Origin: Desulfovibrio sp.
GTDB lineage: Bacteria > Desulfobacterota > Desulfovibrionia > Desulfovibrionales > Desulfovibrionaceae
Assembly: GCA_024683955.1 (NCBI GenBank)
Contig: JAIKXS010000071.1
Coordinates: 1 to 54,433 of the forward strand
Direction of reading: 5' to 3'
Length of the DNA stretch: 54,433 bases
The position numbers were made by a program, and so were the translations under genes. The notes below the pieces were generated by a model. That model ran no database searches. It was not told where the DNA came from and saw only the letters and a program-made list of their open reading frames with translations. Positions 17,112 through 26,406 of this stretch are shown in pieces. Numbering within the stretch: the stretch's first letter is position 1; every line of letters starts with the position of its first letter.

Positions 17112-17348
17112 TTAGTCTATTTCAACGGTAATGTAATCGGCTTCCTGATTTCGCAGGGAAATGGTGACTCCGGAAAGTCTGACTGCAATGGGATCACGCA
17201 GGGGAGCTTTCCCTACAATGGAAACCTGTGAGCCGGGGATCAGCCCCATGTCCCTGATGCGACGGTTCATTTCGCCATGGGCTTCGACCTCGCGGATTTT
17301 GCCTTTTTTTCCGACCGGAAGCTGACGAAGATTGATTGTCTGTGCCAT
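17112..17348 (-). CDS. feoA: Ferrous iron transport protein A
   Basis: 78 residues of the small SH3-like FeoA family. Motifs: INLRQLPVGKKGKIREVE, RRIRDMGLIPGSQVSIVGKA and the C-terminal IAVRLSGVTISLRNQEA. FeoA is a cytosolic partner of FeoB needed for ferrous iron uptake. GGAGT lies just before the start. The gap of 95 bases to feoB and shared strand make an feoAB operon. Regulation by Fur is suggested by two Fur-box-like sites upstream (17436-17454 and 17685-17703). Confidence 0.95.
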   Translation of the reverse strand: MAQTINLRQLPVGKKGKIREVEAHGEMNRRIRDMGLIPGSQVSIVGKAPLRDPIAVRLSGVTISLRNQEADYITVEID

Positions 17349-17435
17349 AGAACACTCCTTCTATTCCACCATTAGGGCGTGAGAACGTTTCGTAATTTTA
17401 TGATCGTTGAAAACAATGAATAGAATTTAACTTTT

Positions 17436-17454
17436 GTTTTCGATTCTCATCTAC
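17436..17454 (-). promoter_or_regulatory. Fur-box-like site near feoA
   Basis: The minus-strand sequence GTAGATGAGAATCGAAAAC matches about 11 of 19 positions of the classical Fur box. It shares the 9-mer GATTCTCAT (read on the plus strand) with the second site at 17685-17703. It lies about 90 bases upstream of the feoA start. Confidence 0.35.
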
Positions 17455-17684
17455 AAATATATGAGCGACGGTGCTTACGAAGACCCTTTGGCAATTTTGT
17501 CCGATCTTCTCCGGCCTGAGCGAACATGTCGCCAATAAAAGGTGTGCCGGAAGAATACTGGTCTTCCACCTGTATCGCGTCAGCACACCGATGCCGTAAA
17601 TGTGCGTAAGAAGAACTGCGTTTGGATGCCGGCGTCTTCAAAAAAATACGGAGACAGCGGAAGACTCTTCAATGAAATGAATAC

Positions 17685-17703
17685 GAAAACGATTCTCATT
17701 TTT
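17685..17703. promoter_or_regulatory. Second Fur-box-like site upstream of feoA
   Basis: GAAAACGATTCTCATTTTT matches about 13 of 19 positions of the consensus GATAATGATAATCATTATC. It sits 340 bases upstream of feoA. The ten-base core CGATTCTCAT is identical to the first site. Regulation by iron is inferred. Confidence 0.4.
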
Positions 17704-18358
17704 TAATTAAAAAAGCAAGCAATTTTTTATCACTATTAGCCGTGCGGTGATGACGACAAGGCGAAAAGACGAGCCTGATGCCGGGATTGGGCTTTCATGA
17801 GTCTCTTCATTTTTTTAGACATATCTCTCATGGCGTTTTTCTCGCGACGGAATAAACGGAACGAAGGGCATAACACGGAATTTTTTTGTAGCGTGGGCAA
17901 GGGCGTTTTTTTGTGACTCCACCCTTGCGGCTGTTGCCGGCAGAAGCATTCACGTGAAAGAGTCTTCCTTTCTTTCACGGGGCGTTGCGTATTCTTGCTT
18001 TGTCCGGTGCGTCGTTTCGGCTGCTTCCGTCATGAAGTTGGAGACTGTCGCGTGGTAGGTGAAGCAGTACCGTTCACAGAGACGTCTTCCCATCCGTTCA
18101 TCCTTTTCCGTACTCTAAAGAGATAGGTAAGGGCTTTTCACGGTGGAATCCTGGATCCCTTGTGGAACTCTGTTTCTTCATGCTTCAAACGCGGCATGAT
18201 GTGATTCGCCGGAATTTCCGGCGGAGGCTGCCTGTGAGACACGCGAGGGATGGGGAGCGATTTCCGTGGTTCTTTTGGAATATTTTCGAAAACAAATGAG
18301 TATGCTTTTACTATGTTTTAAAAAATAATGAAATGCTATGATTTTTTTTGATATAAAA

Positions 18359-18387
18359 TTGACAAAAAAATAAAAATAAGCCAGAAT
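18359..18387 (+). promoter_or_regulatory. Promoter-like element for the AT-rich orphan gene
   Basis: TTGACA (18359-18364) and CAGAAT (18382-18387) are separated by 17 bases in a very AT-rich tract. It lies 100 bases before the start codon at 18486. Confidence 0.45.
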
Positions 18388-18485
18388 GAAAATTGTCAGT
18401 GAGTCCAAACCTCATCCATTCCTTTAATATATTTAATGACTTTCCCGATGATTGGGTAAGGTCGAAAATCTTTCCGGAGTGAACC

Positions 18486-19205
18486 ATGATTGCGAGAAGT
18501 CTTTTAAATAATGCCACCAGACCTTCCAAGCGGGGGATGAAATTTCAGTTCAATCGAAAAACATCTGATGATTGCCTGCTTGTTCGTTATTCGGTACAGG
18601 TCTTGAATTTTGAATTTGAAGACCTTGCCGAGATTCTTTCCATGGATCCAGAAGATGTAAAAAAAATGTATTACGGTTTTAAAACAAAGGGGAATAAGGA
18701 AGGTTTTGAGGCTTTATATAACTTATTTTCTATTGATAAATATATTTTTCTTTCATATGCATATGATTGGAAGGAAAATGAAGGATCAATATCTCTTGAT
18801 CAACCATTTCCCGTGCATATTCTTGGTTATAACGGAAAAATGACAGATGAACGTTATTGGTTTCAGAATGGATGGTTTGAACAGAATTTTGGCAATGAAC
18901 ACAACGTTTCTGTTATGAAAATTACATTTAACTACCTTAGCGATTATGGTTTTAACAGGGATGATATAGTTATAGCAAGTCGATTGCCTGAACATATTAC
19001 GTTTAAAATTCATAATGTATACATGATTCAAGAAGAGGATGGTAATATTGTTCCGATGATTTCTGATAACCATATTGAGAATGGTATTATAACTGATAAG
19101 ATCCTTTTTAATGCAATGAATCCAGATGATAAAATTTCTTTTTCTCAACTGGAGAGTGGATATACCATGATAGGTTGTATTGTGTGGAAGGCAGCTATGA
19201 TGTGA
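18486..19205 (+). CDS. AT-rich orphan protein of unknown function
   Basis: 239 residues, no family recognised. It has no signal peptide or membrane helix. Composition is rich in Asn, Asp, Ile, Lys and aromatic residues (for example DKYIFLSYAYDWKENEGS and MTDERYWFQNGWFEQNFGN), unlike the GC-rich neighbours. CGGAGTG at 18475-18481 gives a usable ribosome site, and a promoter-like pair lies upstream. The segment FEDLAEILSMDPEDVKKMYY near residue 45 resembles a small helical DNA-binding or phosphotransfer helix pair, but this is not enough to name it. The low GC suggests recent acquisition from another source. The predicted soluble protein might be an effector or a defence-type gene; no data support either. 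Confidence 0.65.
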   Translation: MIARSLLNNATRPSKRGMKFQFNRKTSDDCLLVRYSVQVLNFEFEDLAEILSMDPEDVKKMYYGFKTKGNKEGFEALYNLFSIDKYIFLSYAYDWKENEGSISLDQPFPVHILGYNGKMTDERYWFQNGWFEQNFGNEHNVSVMKITFNYLSDYGFNRDDIVIASRLPEHITFKIHNVYMIQEEDGNIVPMISDNHIENGIITDKILFNAMNPDDKISFSQLESGYTMIGCIVWKAAMM

Positions 19206-19474
19206 GTTCAATTTTTTTTCTTCAGAATTTCTTGCTTTTAAAAGTCTGATCTGCAGGATAATAAAAATTGATTTGTCAATTATAAAATACATCTACTTTT
19301 TTAGACTATATATAGAGAAACTCAAATGCTAAAAATCGCCGCCGTCCCGCAAAAGAAATCAACGTGAGAAACGCTTGTCCATGTTCGGCTATTGGCAGAG
19401 AAGAAACTTTGTGCTAAAAAGAACAAGGTTTTTTTGAGGTTGTTTTTATACTATACTTTTCGGAGGATACACTC

Positions 19475-20395
19475 ATGTCCGCATTGGTTTTTGGTCATAT
19501 GAACCCTGATACCGACAGCATTATTGCTGCCATTGCCGCCACGGAACTCTACAAAAAACGTGGTTTTGATGTGAAAGCCTGTGCGCAGGGCGCTCCTACG
19601 CCAGAGAGCAAATTCGTGCTTGAAAAATTCGGTCTTACGGCTCCGGAAGTTATCAGCGATGTCGCGGGACAGGACGTCTATCTTGTTGACTACTCTGATC
19701 TTGCCCAGGCTCCCAAGGGTCTTGCCGACGCGAATGTGAAAGGTATCGTTGATCACCACAAACTCGGTGACGTAACGACCTCATCTCCTCTTGAGTGCTG
19801 GATTTGGCCCGTTGGCTGCACCAACACCGTTCTGACCAGCATGTTTGAATTCTACGGTGTGGAAATTCCCCGTGCGCTGGCCGGTGGCATGCTCTGCGCC
19901 ATTCTTTCCGATACCGTTATCTTTAAGTCGCCCACCTGCACGGAGGCCGACAAGAAAGCCGTTGCCAAGCTCGCCAAAATCGCCGGCGTGAGCGATGTTG
20001 AGGCCCTTGGTATCGAAATGTTCAAGGTGAAGAGCGCTGTTGACGGAACACCCATGCGTGACCTCGTCAACCGTGACTACAAAGATTTTGACATGAATGG
20101 CAACAAGGTCGGTATCGGTCAGCTGGAAGTCGTCGATCTTTCTATTCTCGACAAAGTCAAAGCCGGTCTCCAGGCTGAAATCGAGAAGGTGAAGGCCGAA
20201 GGCAAACGTCACAGCGTATTCCTGCTTCTGACCGATATCATGAAGGAAGGATCCGAAATGCTCATCGCTTCCGACGATCCGAGTGTTGTCGAGAAGGCTT
20301 TCGGCAAAAAAGCCAGTGGTACCAGCGTGTGGCTTGACGGTGTTATGAGCCGTAAGAAACAGGTTGTGCCCAACTTTGAGAAGGCCTTCAAATAA
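19475..20395 (+). CDS. ppaC: Manganese-dependent inorganic pyrophosphatase
   Basis: 306 residues, a family II (DHH) pyrophosphatase that splits pyrophosphate to two phosphates in the cytosol, pulling biosynthetic reactions forward. Metal-binding motifs: FGHMNPDTDSI near residue 6, DYSD near residue 72, and the DHH box GIVDHHKLGD near residue 92. The C-terminal domain carries the substrate-binding SRKKQVVP loop at the end. GGAGG lies 8 bases before the start. It is followed by a strong terminator, so it is probably a single-gene transcript. The family II type is typical of many sulfate reducers. Confidence 0.95.
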   Translation: MSALVFGHMNPDTDSIIAAIAATELYKKRGFDVKACAQGAPTPESKFVLEKFGLTAPEVISDVAGQDVYLVDYSDLAQAPKGLADANVKGIVDHHKLGDVTTSSPLECWIWPVGCTNTVLTSMFEFYGVEIPRALAGGMLCAILSDTVIFKSPTCTEADKKAVAKLAKIAGVSDVEALGIEMFKVKSAVDGTPMRDLVNRDYKDFDMNGNKVGIGQLEVVDLSILDKVKAGLQAEIEKVKAEGKRHSVFLLLTDIMKEGSEMLIASDDPSVVEKAFGKKASGTSVWLDGVMSRKKQVVPNFEKAFK

Positions 20396-20417
20396 GGTAT
20401 CTCATTTGTTTCTCTGA

Positions 20418-20449
20418 GGCTCCGCTCCGCCCGGGCGGAGCCTTTTTTA
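20418..20449 (+). terminator. Rho-independent terminator after ppaC
   Basis: GGCTCCGC (20418-20425) pairs perfectly with GCGGAGCC (20435-20442), followed by T6. It lies 23 bases past the ppaC stop. Confidence 0.9.
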
Positions 20450-20533
20450 GTTTTTTTTGCCTTTTTCCTTGCCATTTTTTCTGCACGTTTTAGTATTAAG
20501 ACGAGTTGTTTGTTTTTTCTAAGAGGAGTCCCC

Positions 20534-21850
20534 ATGAGCACAGATATGATTCCCCGTGCCATTGTTGATGAATTAAATAAATTTATCATTGGTCAGGAAA
20601 AGGCAAAACGCATGGTCGCCGTGGCCATGCGAAACCGTTGGCGGCGCCAGCAGCTTCCTTCAGAACTCCGCGACGAGGTTGCCCCGAAGAATATTATTAT
20701 GATGGGCCCTACGGGTGTCGGAAAAACGGAAATTGCGAGGCGTCTTGCAAAGCTTTCCGGGGCTCCTTTCCTGAAGGTCGAGGCGACGAAATTTACCGAG
20801 GTCGGTTATGTCGGCCGTGATGTGGAAAGCATGGTGCGCGATCTGATGGAAATAGCCATGAACCTCTCCCGTACCGAAGCCGACAGGGAAGTGCAGGAAC
20901 AGGCGGAAATCGCCGCCGAAGACAGGCTTATGGATCTTCTTCTGCCACAGAACTACGGACGGGAAGAGCATTCCTCAACGCGTGAAAAGCTTTTACGCCA
21001 GTTTCGCGGCGGGTATCTCGACGACCGTGAAGTGGAAATGGAAGTGACGGAATCCCGTGGCGCAAGTATTGATATATTTGCTATTCCGGGCATGGAGAAT
21101 ATGGGGGGGCAGGTTAAGGATCTTTTCAGCAAGGCTTTTCCGCCCAAGTCGCACAGGCGCAGGCTCAAGGTCCGTCAGGCCTTTAATATCCTCGTGCAGG
21201 AGGAGGCGGAAAAGCTCGTTGATAACGACAGTATCTGTGACCGTGCAAGGGAGCTTGTCGAGCAGTCCGGTATTATCTTTATTGATGAGATCGACAAGAT
21301 CGCGTCAACAGCCCAGAGCAAGCAATCCGATGTGTCGCGGGAGGGTGTTCAGCGCGATCTTCTTCCCATTGTTGAAGGAAGTTCCGTCAATACCAAGTAC
21401 GGTCTTGTCCGGACCGATCATATTCTTTTCATCGCTGCCGGTGCCTTTCATTTTAGCAAGCCGAGCGACCTGATTCCCGAGCTCCAGGGGAGGTTCCCTC
21501 TCCGTGTGGAACTGGATGCCCTCGGTAAGGAAGATTTCTTCCGTATTCTGACAGAGCCTGACAACGCGCTTACTAAGCAGTACGGCGCGCTGCTGGCCAC
21601 TGAGGATGTGCATCTTGATTTTTCTGAGGATGGTCTGCTGGAAATCGCCAATTTTGCCGAGGAGATCAACGCACAGACGGAAAATATCGGGGCACGAAGA
21701 CTCTACACCATTATGGAGAAAATTTTGGCCGACGTCAGTTTTGACGCACCATCCATGAGCGGAGAACATGTTCTGATTGATAAAGCCTATGTTCAGGAAC
21801 ATGTACAGGATATCCGTGAAGACCAGGATTTAAGTCGTTTTATTTTGTAG
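20534..21850 (+). CDS. hslU: ATP-dependent protease ATPase subunit HslU
   Basis: 438 residues. HslU is the AAA+ hexamer that unfolds proteins for the HslV peptidase. Walker A is [15 protein letters not shown]; the pore loop is [17 protein letters not shown]; Walker B is [12 protein letters not shown] family-typical I-domain lies between them (residues 100-240). The C-terminal tail ends DLSRFIL, the segment that docks into HslV. The start is the ATG at 20534, with GAGGAG just before; the longer frame adds eight unneeded residues. hslV, usually just upstream, is not in this window, so the pair is split in this genome or hslV lies elsewhere. Confidence 0.95.
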   Translation: MSTDMIPRAIVDELNKFIIGQEKAKRMVAVAMRNRWRRQQLPSELRDEVAPKNIIMMGPTGVGKTEIARRLAKLSGAPFLKVEATKFTEVGYVGRDVESMVRDLMEIAMNLSRTEADREVQEQAEIAAEDRLMDLLLPQNYGREEHSSTREKLLRQFRGGYLDDREVEMEVTESRGASIDIFAIPGMENMGGQVKDLFSKAFPPKSHRRRLKVRQAFNILVQEEAEKLVDNDSICDRARELVEQSGIIFIDEIDKIASTAQSKQSDVSREGVQRDLLPIVEGSSVNTKYGLVRTDHILFIAAGAFHFSKPSDLIPELQGRFPLRVELDALGKEDFFRILTEPDNALTKQYGALLATEDVHLDFSEDGLLEIANFAEEINAQTENIGARRLYTIMEKILADVSFDAPSMSGEHVLIDKAYVQEHVQDIREDQDLSRFIL

Positions 21851-22458
21851 CACTTCCCATGGGGAGAACGTTCCTTTTTGTCCTGAACTTTTTGGTAAAT
21901 TAAACTATGAAAACCCGTACCTCCGTATCTTTCAACATGGTGCCCTGTTAACGTTACATCTTGTTATCATTAGCGTGAAGAGAATATCTGGACAGCGATT
22001 TTCAGTGATCGCTGTCTTTTTTTTATCATTTTGAACGTGAGAGTATGCTGTACTCCTGTCTTTTCCGTTGAAAATTGATACGTGGTGGGCTCCGACGGTG
22101 TTGGCGGAGTCAATGCAGGACGTGTTGCCCAATCTATTCCTTCGTTCGTCGTTCTTGACGTGGGGCCCCGTAGTACGGCCACGGCAGTGCAGAGAAGGCT
22201 TCCGGAAACGATTTCCAAATGGGTCAGGTATGTTGGGAGATGTCTCCGGAGGACTTATCAACGGCAATGCTCGGGGGGGCCTGAAAGGGATTATCCTGCC
22301 AGTGTCAAAAGAGGAGAGTATAGGTATGTTGTAAGATTTATATGGTTTTTTCAGCTTCAGGAAAACTATAGACTGCTCTTGTGGCTCGTTTACGTACGCT
22401 GATTGCGGGAGGGGGCTGAATGCGGGCTCCCCCTCCCGGCAGGATACTTTTCTATATT
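21851..22458. other. Gap between hslU and dctM
   Basis: After the hslU terminator no convincing gene is seen. Overlapping frames on both strands (22068-22402 and 21970-22218) show no family resemblance. A GC-rich stem-loop (CGGGAGGGGG 22406-22415 with CCCCCTCCCG 22429-22438) lies after the dctM stop and may end that operon, though no T-run follows. Confidence 0.45.
21991..22024 (+). terminator. Rho-independent terminator after hslU
   Basis: GACAGCGAT (21991-21999) pairs perfectly with ATCGCTGTC (22008-22016), followed by T8. It lies 140 bases after the hslU stop. Confidence 0.88.
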
Positions 22459-23751
22459 CTAGAGTCCGAAGAAGTTCGGCAGAAAGGTTGAAATGGAGGG
22501 CACAAGGATAATCACAACAAGAGCAAGCAGGGCGGCAATAATGAGGGGAATTGCCGGACGACTGATTTCCTCCATGGAAAGTCCGCTGATATTGGCGCCG
22601 ACGTAGATGTTGACGGCAACAGGCGGTGTGACCTGCCCCACGGCGAGGTTGATGGTCATCATGACACCAAACCATATGGGATCCCATTGGAAATGCGCCA
22701 TAATGGGCAGCATGAACGGCAGGAAGACATAGTAGATGGAGATGGCGTCAAGAAGCATGCCGGCAAGGAGGAGAATGATATTGATCATGAGGAGGATCAA
22801 TGTCTCATTTGATGTGAGAGAAAGGAGAAAGGCCGAGCTTTTTTCAACAAGACCGATATCTGCGGCAACCCATGAGAAGAGACCTGCACAGGTGACGACA
22901 ATCATGACAACGGCGGTCGAACGCACGCTCGCGGAAAAGATGGAGAAAAAATCGTTGATGCTTGTGATTTCGTGGTTGATGAATACACCCACGAAAAGCC
23001 CGTAGAATACCGCAACAACAGCGGCTTCGGTCGGCGTGAATATTCCTCCGTATATGCCTCCAAGAATCACAACAGGCGTCAGAAGCCCCCAGAAGGCCTG
23101 TTTAAAGGCTTCCCATTTCCCGAGTCTAGATGGCTGTCCCCGGTAGCCTTTTTTGCGGGAAATAATGAAGACGGCAATCATGATGAAGGAGGCGACAAGA
23201 ATGCCGGGAAGAATTCCTGCAGCAAAGAGGGCCGGTACGGAGACGTTGGCAATGCCTCCATAGACAATAAAGGCAATGCTCGGGGGGATGACGATGGCAA
23301 GGCCGCTTGCAACCGATATGGTGGCCGCCGAGAAATTTTTGGCATAGCCGGCCTGGGTCATGCCCGGGATGAGGATGAGGCCGAGCGCCGCAACCGTTGC
23401 GGGGCCTGATCCGCTCACGGCGCCCCAAAAGGTGGCCACGGCCACCGCCACAACCGCGAGCCCGCCCGTTATGGTGCCTGTCATGGCCTGGACAAAATTA
23501 ATGATGCTTCTGGCGATGCCGGCCCGCTCCATGATGTATCCGGCAAGAATAAAAAAGGGAATGGCAAGAAGCGGCGGTTTGGCAACGCCGGCAAAAAAAT
23601 TATAGGAAATCATGCCGAGCCCTTTGTCCCATTTCCAGACGACAAGCACGGCTGCCATCCCGAGAGCCACAGCTATGGGAACCCGGAAGAGGAGCGGAAT
23701 CAGGAAGAGAGCAAGGAGCCAGAATGTGGGATCATACAGTGCGCTGTCCAT
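22459..23751 (-). CDS. dctM: TRAP transporter large permease (DctM)
   Basis: 430 residues with about twelve membrane helices. The DctM/TTC family pattern is clear: PFFILAGYIMERAGIARSII, then TFWGAVSGSGPATVAALG and the conserved IPPSIAFIVYGGIANVS. It is the sodium-coupled translocating subunit of a tripartite TRAP importer for organic acids. It follows dctQ by about 11 bases. With dctQ and dctP it forms a complete transporter. The substrate is likely a C4-dicarboxylate or a related carboxylate or sulfonate; the sequence alone cannot decide. Confidence 0.93.
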   Translation of the reverse strand: MDSALYDPTFWLLALFLIPLLFRVPIAVALGMAAVLVVWKWDKGLGMISYNFFAGVAKPPLLAIPFFILAGYIMERAGIARSIINFVQAMTGTITGGLAVVAVAVATFWGAVSGSGPATVAALGLILIPGMTQAGYAKNFSAATISVASGLAIVIPPSIAFIVYGGIANVSVPALFAAGILPGILVASFIMIAVFIISRKKGYRGQPSRLGKWEAFKQAFWGLLTPVVILGGIYGGIFTPTEAAVVAVFYGLFVGVFINHEITSINDFFSIFSASVRSTAVVMIVVTCAGLFSWVAADIGLVEKSSAFLLSLTSNETLILLMINIILLLAGMLLDAISIYYVFLPFMLPIMAHFQWDPIWFGVMMTINLAVGQVTPPVAVNIYVGANISGLSMEEISRPAIPLIIAALLALVVIILVPSISTFLPNFFGL

Positions 23752-23762
23752 GGTAGAGGCTC

Positions 23763-24233
23763 CTATACATTATCTTTTGTGAAATCATGGTAAGCCCGTT
23801 GCACGATACGGAAAATAATGAGGAGAGAAAAAGACGGAAGCGCCATGGTGTAGATCCAGTAGGGGAGCTCGAGAGAATCTGAAACACGTTCCAGTTCAAT
23901 TTCGTCCAGCATTTCCATCATCCCCGTGTAGGCAAGGACAAGAAAGAAGCCAATGCAGAGGAGAAGGCTCAGACTGTAGCAGAGCAGGCGAAGCGGCTTT
24001 GGAAGCTTGTTGTAAAAGAGGGCGACTGAGAGATTGCTGCTGTCGCGAAAGGCGCATGCTGTACCAAGAAGGACAACCCAGACAAAAAAATTGGTTGTCA
24101 GTTCTTCGGACCAGGCAAAGGAAAAGGAGGAACAGTAGCGGACAACCACATTGACGAAGGCAATGGTGGCCATGACGGCAAGGAGAATGCCACCGAGCGT
24201 TTCTTCAAAGTATTTGTTTAAGAAATTCCACAT
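23763..24233 (-). CDS. dctQ: TRAP transporter small permease (DctQ)
   Basis: 156 residues with four membrane helices. The family pattern is TIAFVNVVVRY near residue 25, then FAWSEELTTNFFVWVVLLGTACAFRD, which carries the conserved Glu-Glu. DctQ braces DctM and is needed for transport. I place the start at 24233 (MWNFLNKYFEE), where DctQ proteins usually begin; the longer frame runs back into a strong hairpin. The gene lies between dctP and dctM. Confidence 0.88.
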   Translation of the reverse strand: MWNFLNKYFEETLGGILLAVMATIAFVNVVVRYCSSFSFAWSEELTTNFFVWVVLLGTACAFRDSSNLSVALFYNKLPKPLRLLCYSLSLLLCIGFFLVLAYTGMMEMLDEIELERVSDSLELPYWIYTMALPSFSLLIIFRIVQRAYHDFTKDNV

Positions 24234-24267
24234 ATCAAATCCAAAAGAAGCGGAATACAGGAAACAG

Positions 24268-24297
24268 AACGTGCCGGGGCCGTGGCCCCGGCACGTT
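24268..24297 (-). promoter_or_regulatory. GC-rich 14-bp stem-loop between dctP and dctQ
   Basis: AACGTGCCGGGGCC (24268-24281) and its perfect complement (24284-24297) flank two bases. It lies just after the dctP stop. No U-run follows, so it probably protects the dctP mRNA from decay or lowers read-through, giving more binding protein than permease. This is a common design in binding-protein operons. Confidence 0.65.
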
Positions 24298-24310
24298 GGG
24301 TGAAGCAACA

Positions 24311-25381
24311 TTACTTCGCGGCAGCGATATCGTCTTCAGCAGCCTTCACAAGTTCGGGACCGATGTTCTTTGTCCATTTGTCACGGACACCCTGGGTGGC
24401 TTTAAAGAAGGCCTTCATGTCTTCTTCGGAAGGCGTGACGACCGTCATGCCGTTGGCCTTAAGTACGCCGTAGGGATCGGTGACCTCGGGTTTTTTATTG
24501 ATGGATTCGAGATAAGCAAGATAGGAGGGGTCCTGACCCAGACGGGAGAGGGCCTTGCTGTAGCGCTCCATTTCTTTGGCGCATTCCATGAGTATTTTCT
24601 GATCCTCTGCAGAGAAGTTCTTCCAGACGGCCTGATTGCTGCAGAGCATGAGAGGGTCGATGACGTAGTGCCAGTCACAGTGGAATTTATGGTACTGCCA
24701 CATTTTGGAGGGAATGTTGATGCCGTTTGTGGGGTTTTCCTGTCCGTCCACCGTGCCCTGCTGGAAGCCTACAATGGCCTCGCTCCAGTTGATGGTGGCG
24801 GGGTTGGCACCGAGGGCGCGGAAGGTGTCAACAAAGATGGGGCTCCCCACAACCCGGATTTTCATACCCTTGAGGTCTGCAAGGGAGGCTACCTTCTTGC
24901 TTGTGGTCAGTTCCCTGAAGCCGTTTTCTCCCCAGCCTATGAAATGAACGCCTTTTTTTTCGATGGCGCTGATAAGCATTTTGCCTGATTTGCCGGCCTC
25001 AATGGCGTCCATCGCCTTGTAGCGGTCGGGATGGCTGGTGACAAAGAAGGGCATGCAGGGAAGATTGAGCTGCTTGACCTGGGGAGACCAGTTGATGGTG
25101 GATGCAAGGGCAAAGTCTATGATGCCGTTGCGCAGAAGCAGAAATTCGGAGGTCTGCATGCCGGACATAAGCTGGCTGTTGCAGTAGACCTTGATGTTGA
25201 TGCGTCCGTTGGTTTTTTCTTTCACCAGGTTAGCAAAGAAGAGGGCTGACATGCCCCAGCCTGATGACTGTCCGGGCACAACGCTTAATTTGTATTCCTG
25301 TTTGTAGGCAGCGTGAGCCTGTCCAAGCCCAGTACACAGAACGGCTGCTGCCAGAAGACAGCAGAGAAGAACGCGTTTCAT
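24311..25381 (-). CDS. dctP: TRAP transporter substrate-binding protein (DctP)
   Basis: 356 residues. The signal peptide (VLLCCLLAAAVLCTGLGQAHA) ends near residue 24. The mature protein has DctP landmarks: FANLVKEKTNGRINIKVY, LKGMKIRVVGSPIFVDTF with the Arg that binds carboxylate, and VGFQQGTVDGQENP. It captures the substrate in the periplasm and delivers it to DctQM. The start at 25381 is used, since CTGGAG lies 8 bases before and the signal peptide begins there. It is first of the dctPQM genes and lies 35 bases after the AEC carrier gene, perhaps in the same transcript. Confidence 0.92.
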   Translation of the reverse strand: MKRVLLCCLLAAAVLCTGLGQAHAAYKQEYKLSVVPGQSSGWGMSALFFANLVKEKTNGRINIKVYCNSQLMSGMQTSEFLLLRNGIIDFALASTINWSPQVKQLNLPCMPFFVTSHPDRYKAMDAIEAGKSGKMLISAIEKKGVHFIGWGENGFRELTTSKKVASLADLKGMKIRVVGSPIFVDTFRALGANPATINWSEAIVGFQQGTVDGQENPTNGINIPSKMWQYHKFHCDWHYVIDPLMLCSNQAVWKNFSAEDQKILMECAKEMERYSKALSRLGQDPSYLAYLESINKKPEVTDPYGVLKANGMTVVTPSEEDMKAFFKATQGVRDKWTKNIGPELVKAAEDDIAAAK

Positions 25382-25416
25382 ACCGAAACTCCAGGTAAAA
25401 AGGAATGAAAAATACA

Positions 25417-26406
25417 TCAGTAAACCGTTTCAAGTATCGGAAGAACTACAAGTGATAATACCGGCAGCACAAGAGCCAGGGCGAGTGTACTCGCAATCCA
25501 GCATGCATTGGCGAGATGGAGATCAAGCTTCAGCAGCGCCGGAGGAAGCAGGGCATTCATGGCTACGGGCATACTTGAAAGGATCAGTATAACCTTGAAG
25601 GGCAGTCCTTCGTCAAGGTGTGAAAAGCCAAGAAAATAGGCCACGGTCATAATGCAGATGGGCACAATGAAAAATTTGATGGAGCAAATGATAATGCAGG
25701 ATTCCGTATAGTTACGTAGAGTGGAAAGCTTTAGACCAAGACCTATGGAAAAAAGGGCAAGTACTGCAGCAAGAATACTGAGAAAGGCCGCAATGTAGCC
25801 AAGGAATTGCGGACGCGGGACAGAGAGATAGTTCAGAACAAGTCCAAGGACAAGTGCTAATACAATGCAGACGAGAAGACGGCTTATGCGCATGCCCTGC
25901 ACTCTGACCTGACAGGAAGGATCCCCCTTGTAGCGGCTTGCTACGGGAATGGCAAGGCCGTAGTAGAAAAGTTCCTCGAAGAGACGGTAGAGAGCGACGT
26001 AGGCAATGGTTTTCTCGCCGAAAAACACAACGCAGATGAGAGTTCCGACAGCGCCGATGTTGGAGAAGGTCCCGCAACAGAAAAGGCTCCCCTTGCTGGC
26101 GTTATTGTACTTCAGAAAGTTGGCGATGAGGAGGCTTGCCGCGCCACCCGTGGTCCAGGCGAGAATCCCGAGGAGCGGCAGAAGCAGAAATCGCTCGTCA
26201 GGTTTCGGGAGGCCCCAGAGGGACAACATGGAGGAGAGGGGAATAAAGAGAAAGAACGCAATGAATTGGAGCCGGTCACGGAGGGAAAGAAGGATCTGCG
26301 GTTCGGTTTTCCGGTTCGGTGAAGCCCGCAGAATATGTTCCCGGTAGCAGTACCCCAAGGCCAGGCTGACAAAGATAAGGATAACGGAAAGGACAAGGCG
26401 GGTCAT
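25417..26406 (-). CDS. AEC-family (auxin efflux carrier-like) permease
   Basis: 329 residues with about ten membrane helices, of the AEC family, which includes malate/malonate carriers in bacteria. Visible pattern: LLIANFLKYNNASKGSLFCCG, then FSNIGAVGTLICVVFFGEKT and, near the end, VILILSSMPVAMNALLPPAL. The start codon overlaps the stop of the HD-GYP gene (ATGA), so the two are translationally coupled. Next to a TRAP system it suggests a second route for organic acids, perhaps export or exchange. The substrate is unknown. Confidence 0.82.
   Translation of the reverse strand: MTRLVLSVILIFVSLALGYCYREHILRASPNRKTEPQILLSLRDRLQFIAFFLFIPLSSMLSLWGLPKPDERFLLLPLLGILAWTTGGAASLLIANFLKYNNASKGSLFCCGTFSNIGAVGTLICVVFFGEKTIAYVALYRLFEELFYYGLAIPVASRYKGDPSCQVRVQGMRISRLLVCIVLALVLGLVLNYLSVPRPQFLGYIAAFLSILAAVLALFSIGLGLKLSTLRNYTESCIIICSIKFFIVPICIMTVAYFLGFSHLDEGLPFKVILILSSMPVAMNALLPPALLKLDLHLANACWIASTLALALVLPVLSLVVLPILETVY

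Larger units (their letters stand above)
17349..18485. other. 1.1-kb AT-rich gap between feoA and an orphan gene
   Basis: No convincing gene. The first part carries Fur-box-like sites for the divergent or upstream feo promoter. The 18300-18400 part is very AT-rich and holds a promoter-like TTGACA/CAGAAT pair for the gene at 18486. A short frame of 31 lysine-rich residues on the minus strand (17736-17831) lacks a good ribosome site and is not called. Confidence 0.5.

Noticed and set aside
17736-17831. 31-residue lysine-rich minus-strand peptide upstream of feoA, possible FeoC-like
   Set aside because: Weak ribosome site, no cysteine motif or family likeness.
21970-22402. Overlapping frames on both strands after hslU
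   Set aside because: No recognised motif; strand conflict; no ribosome site.
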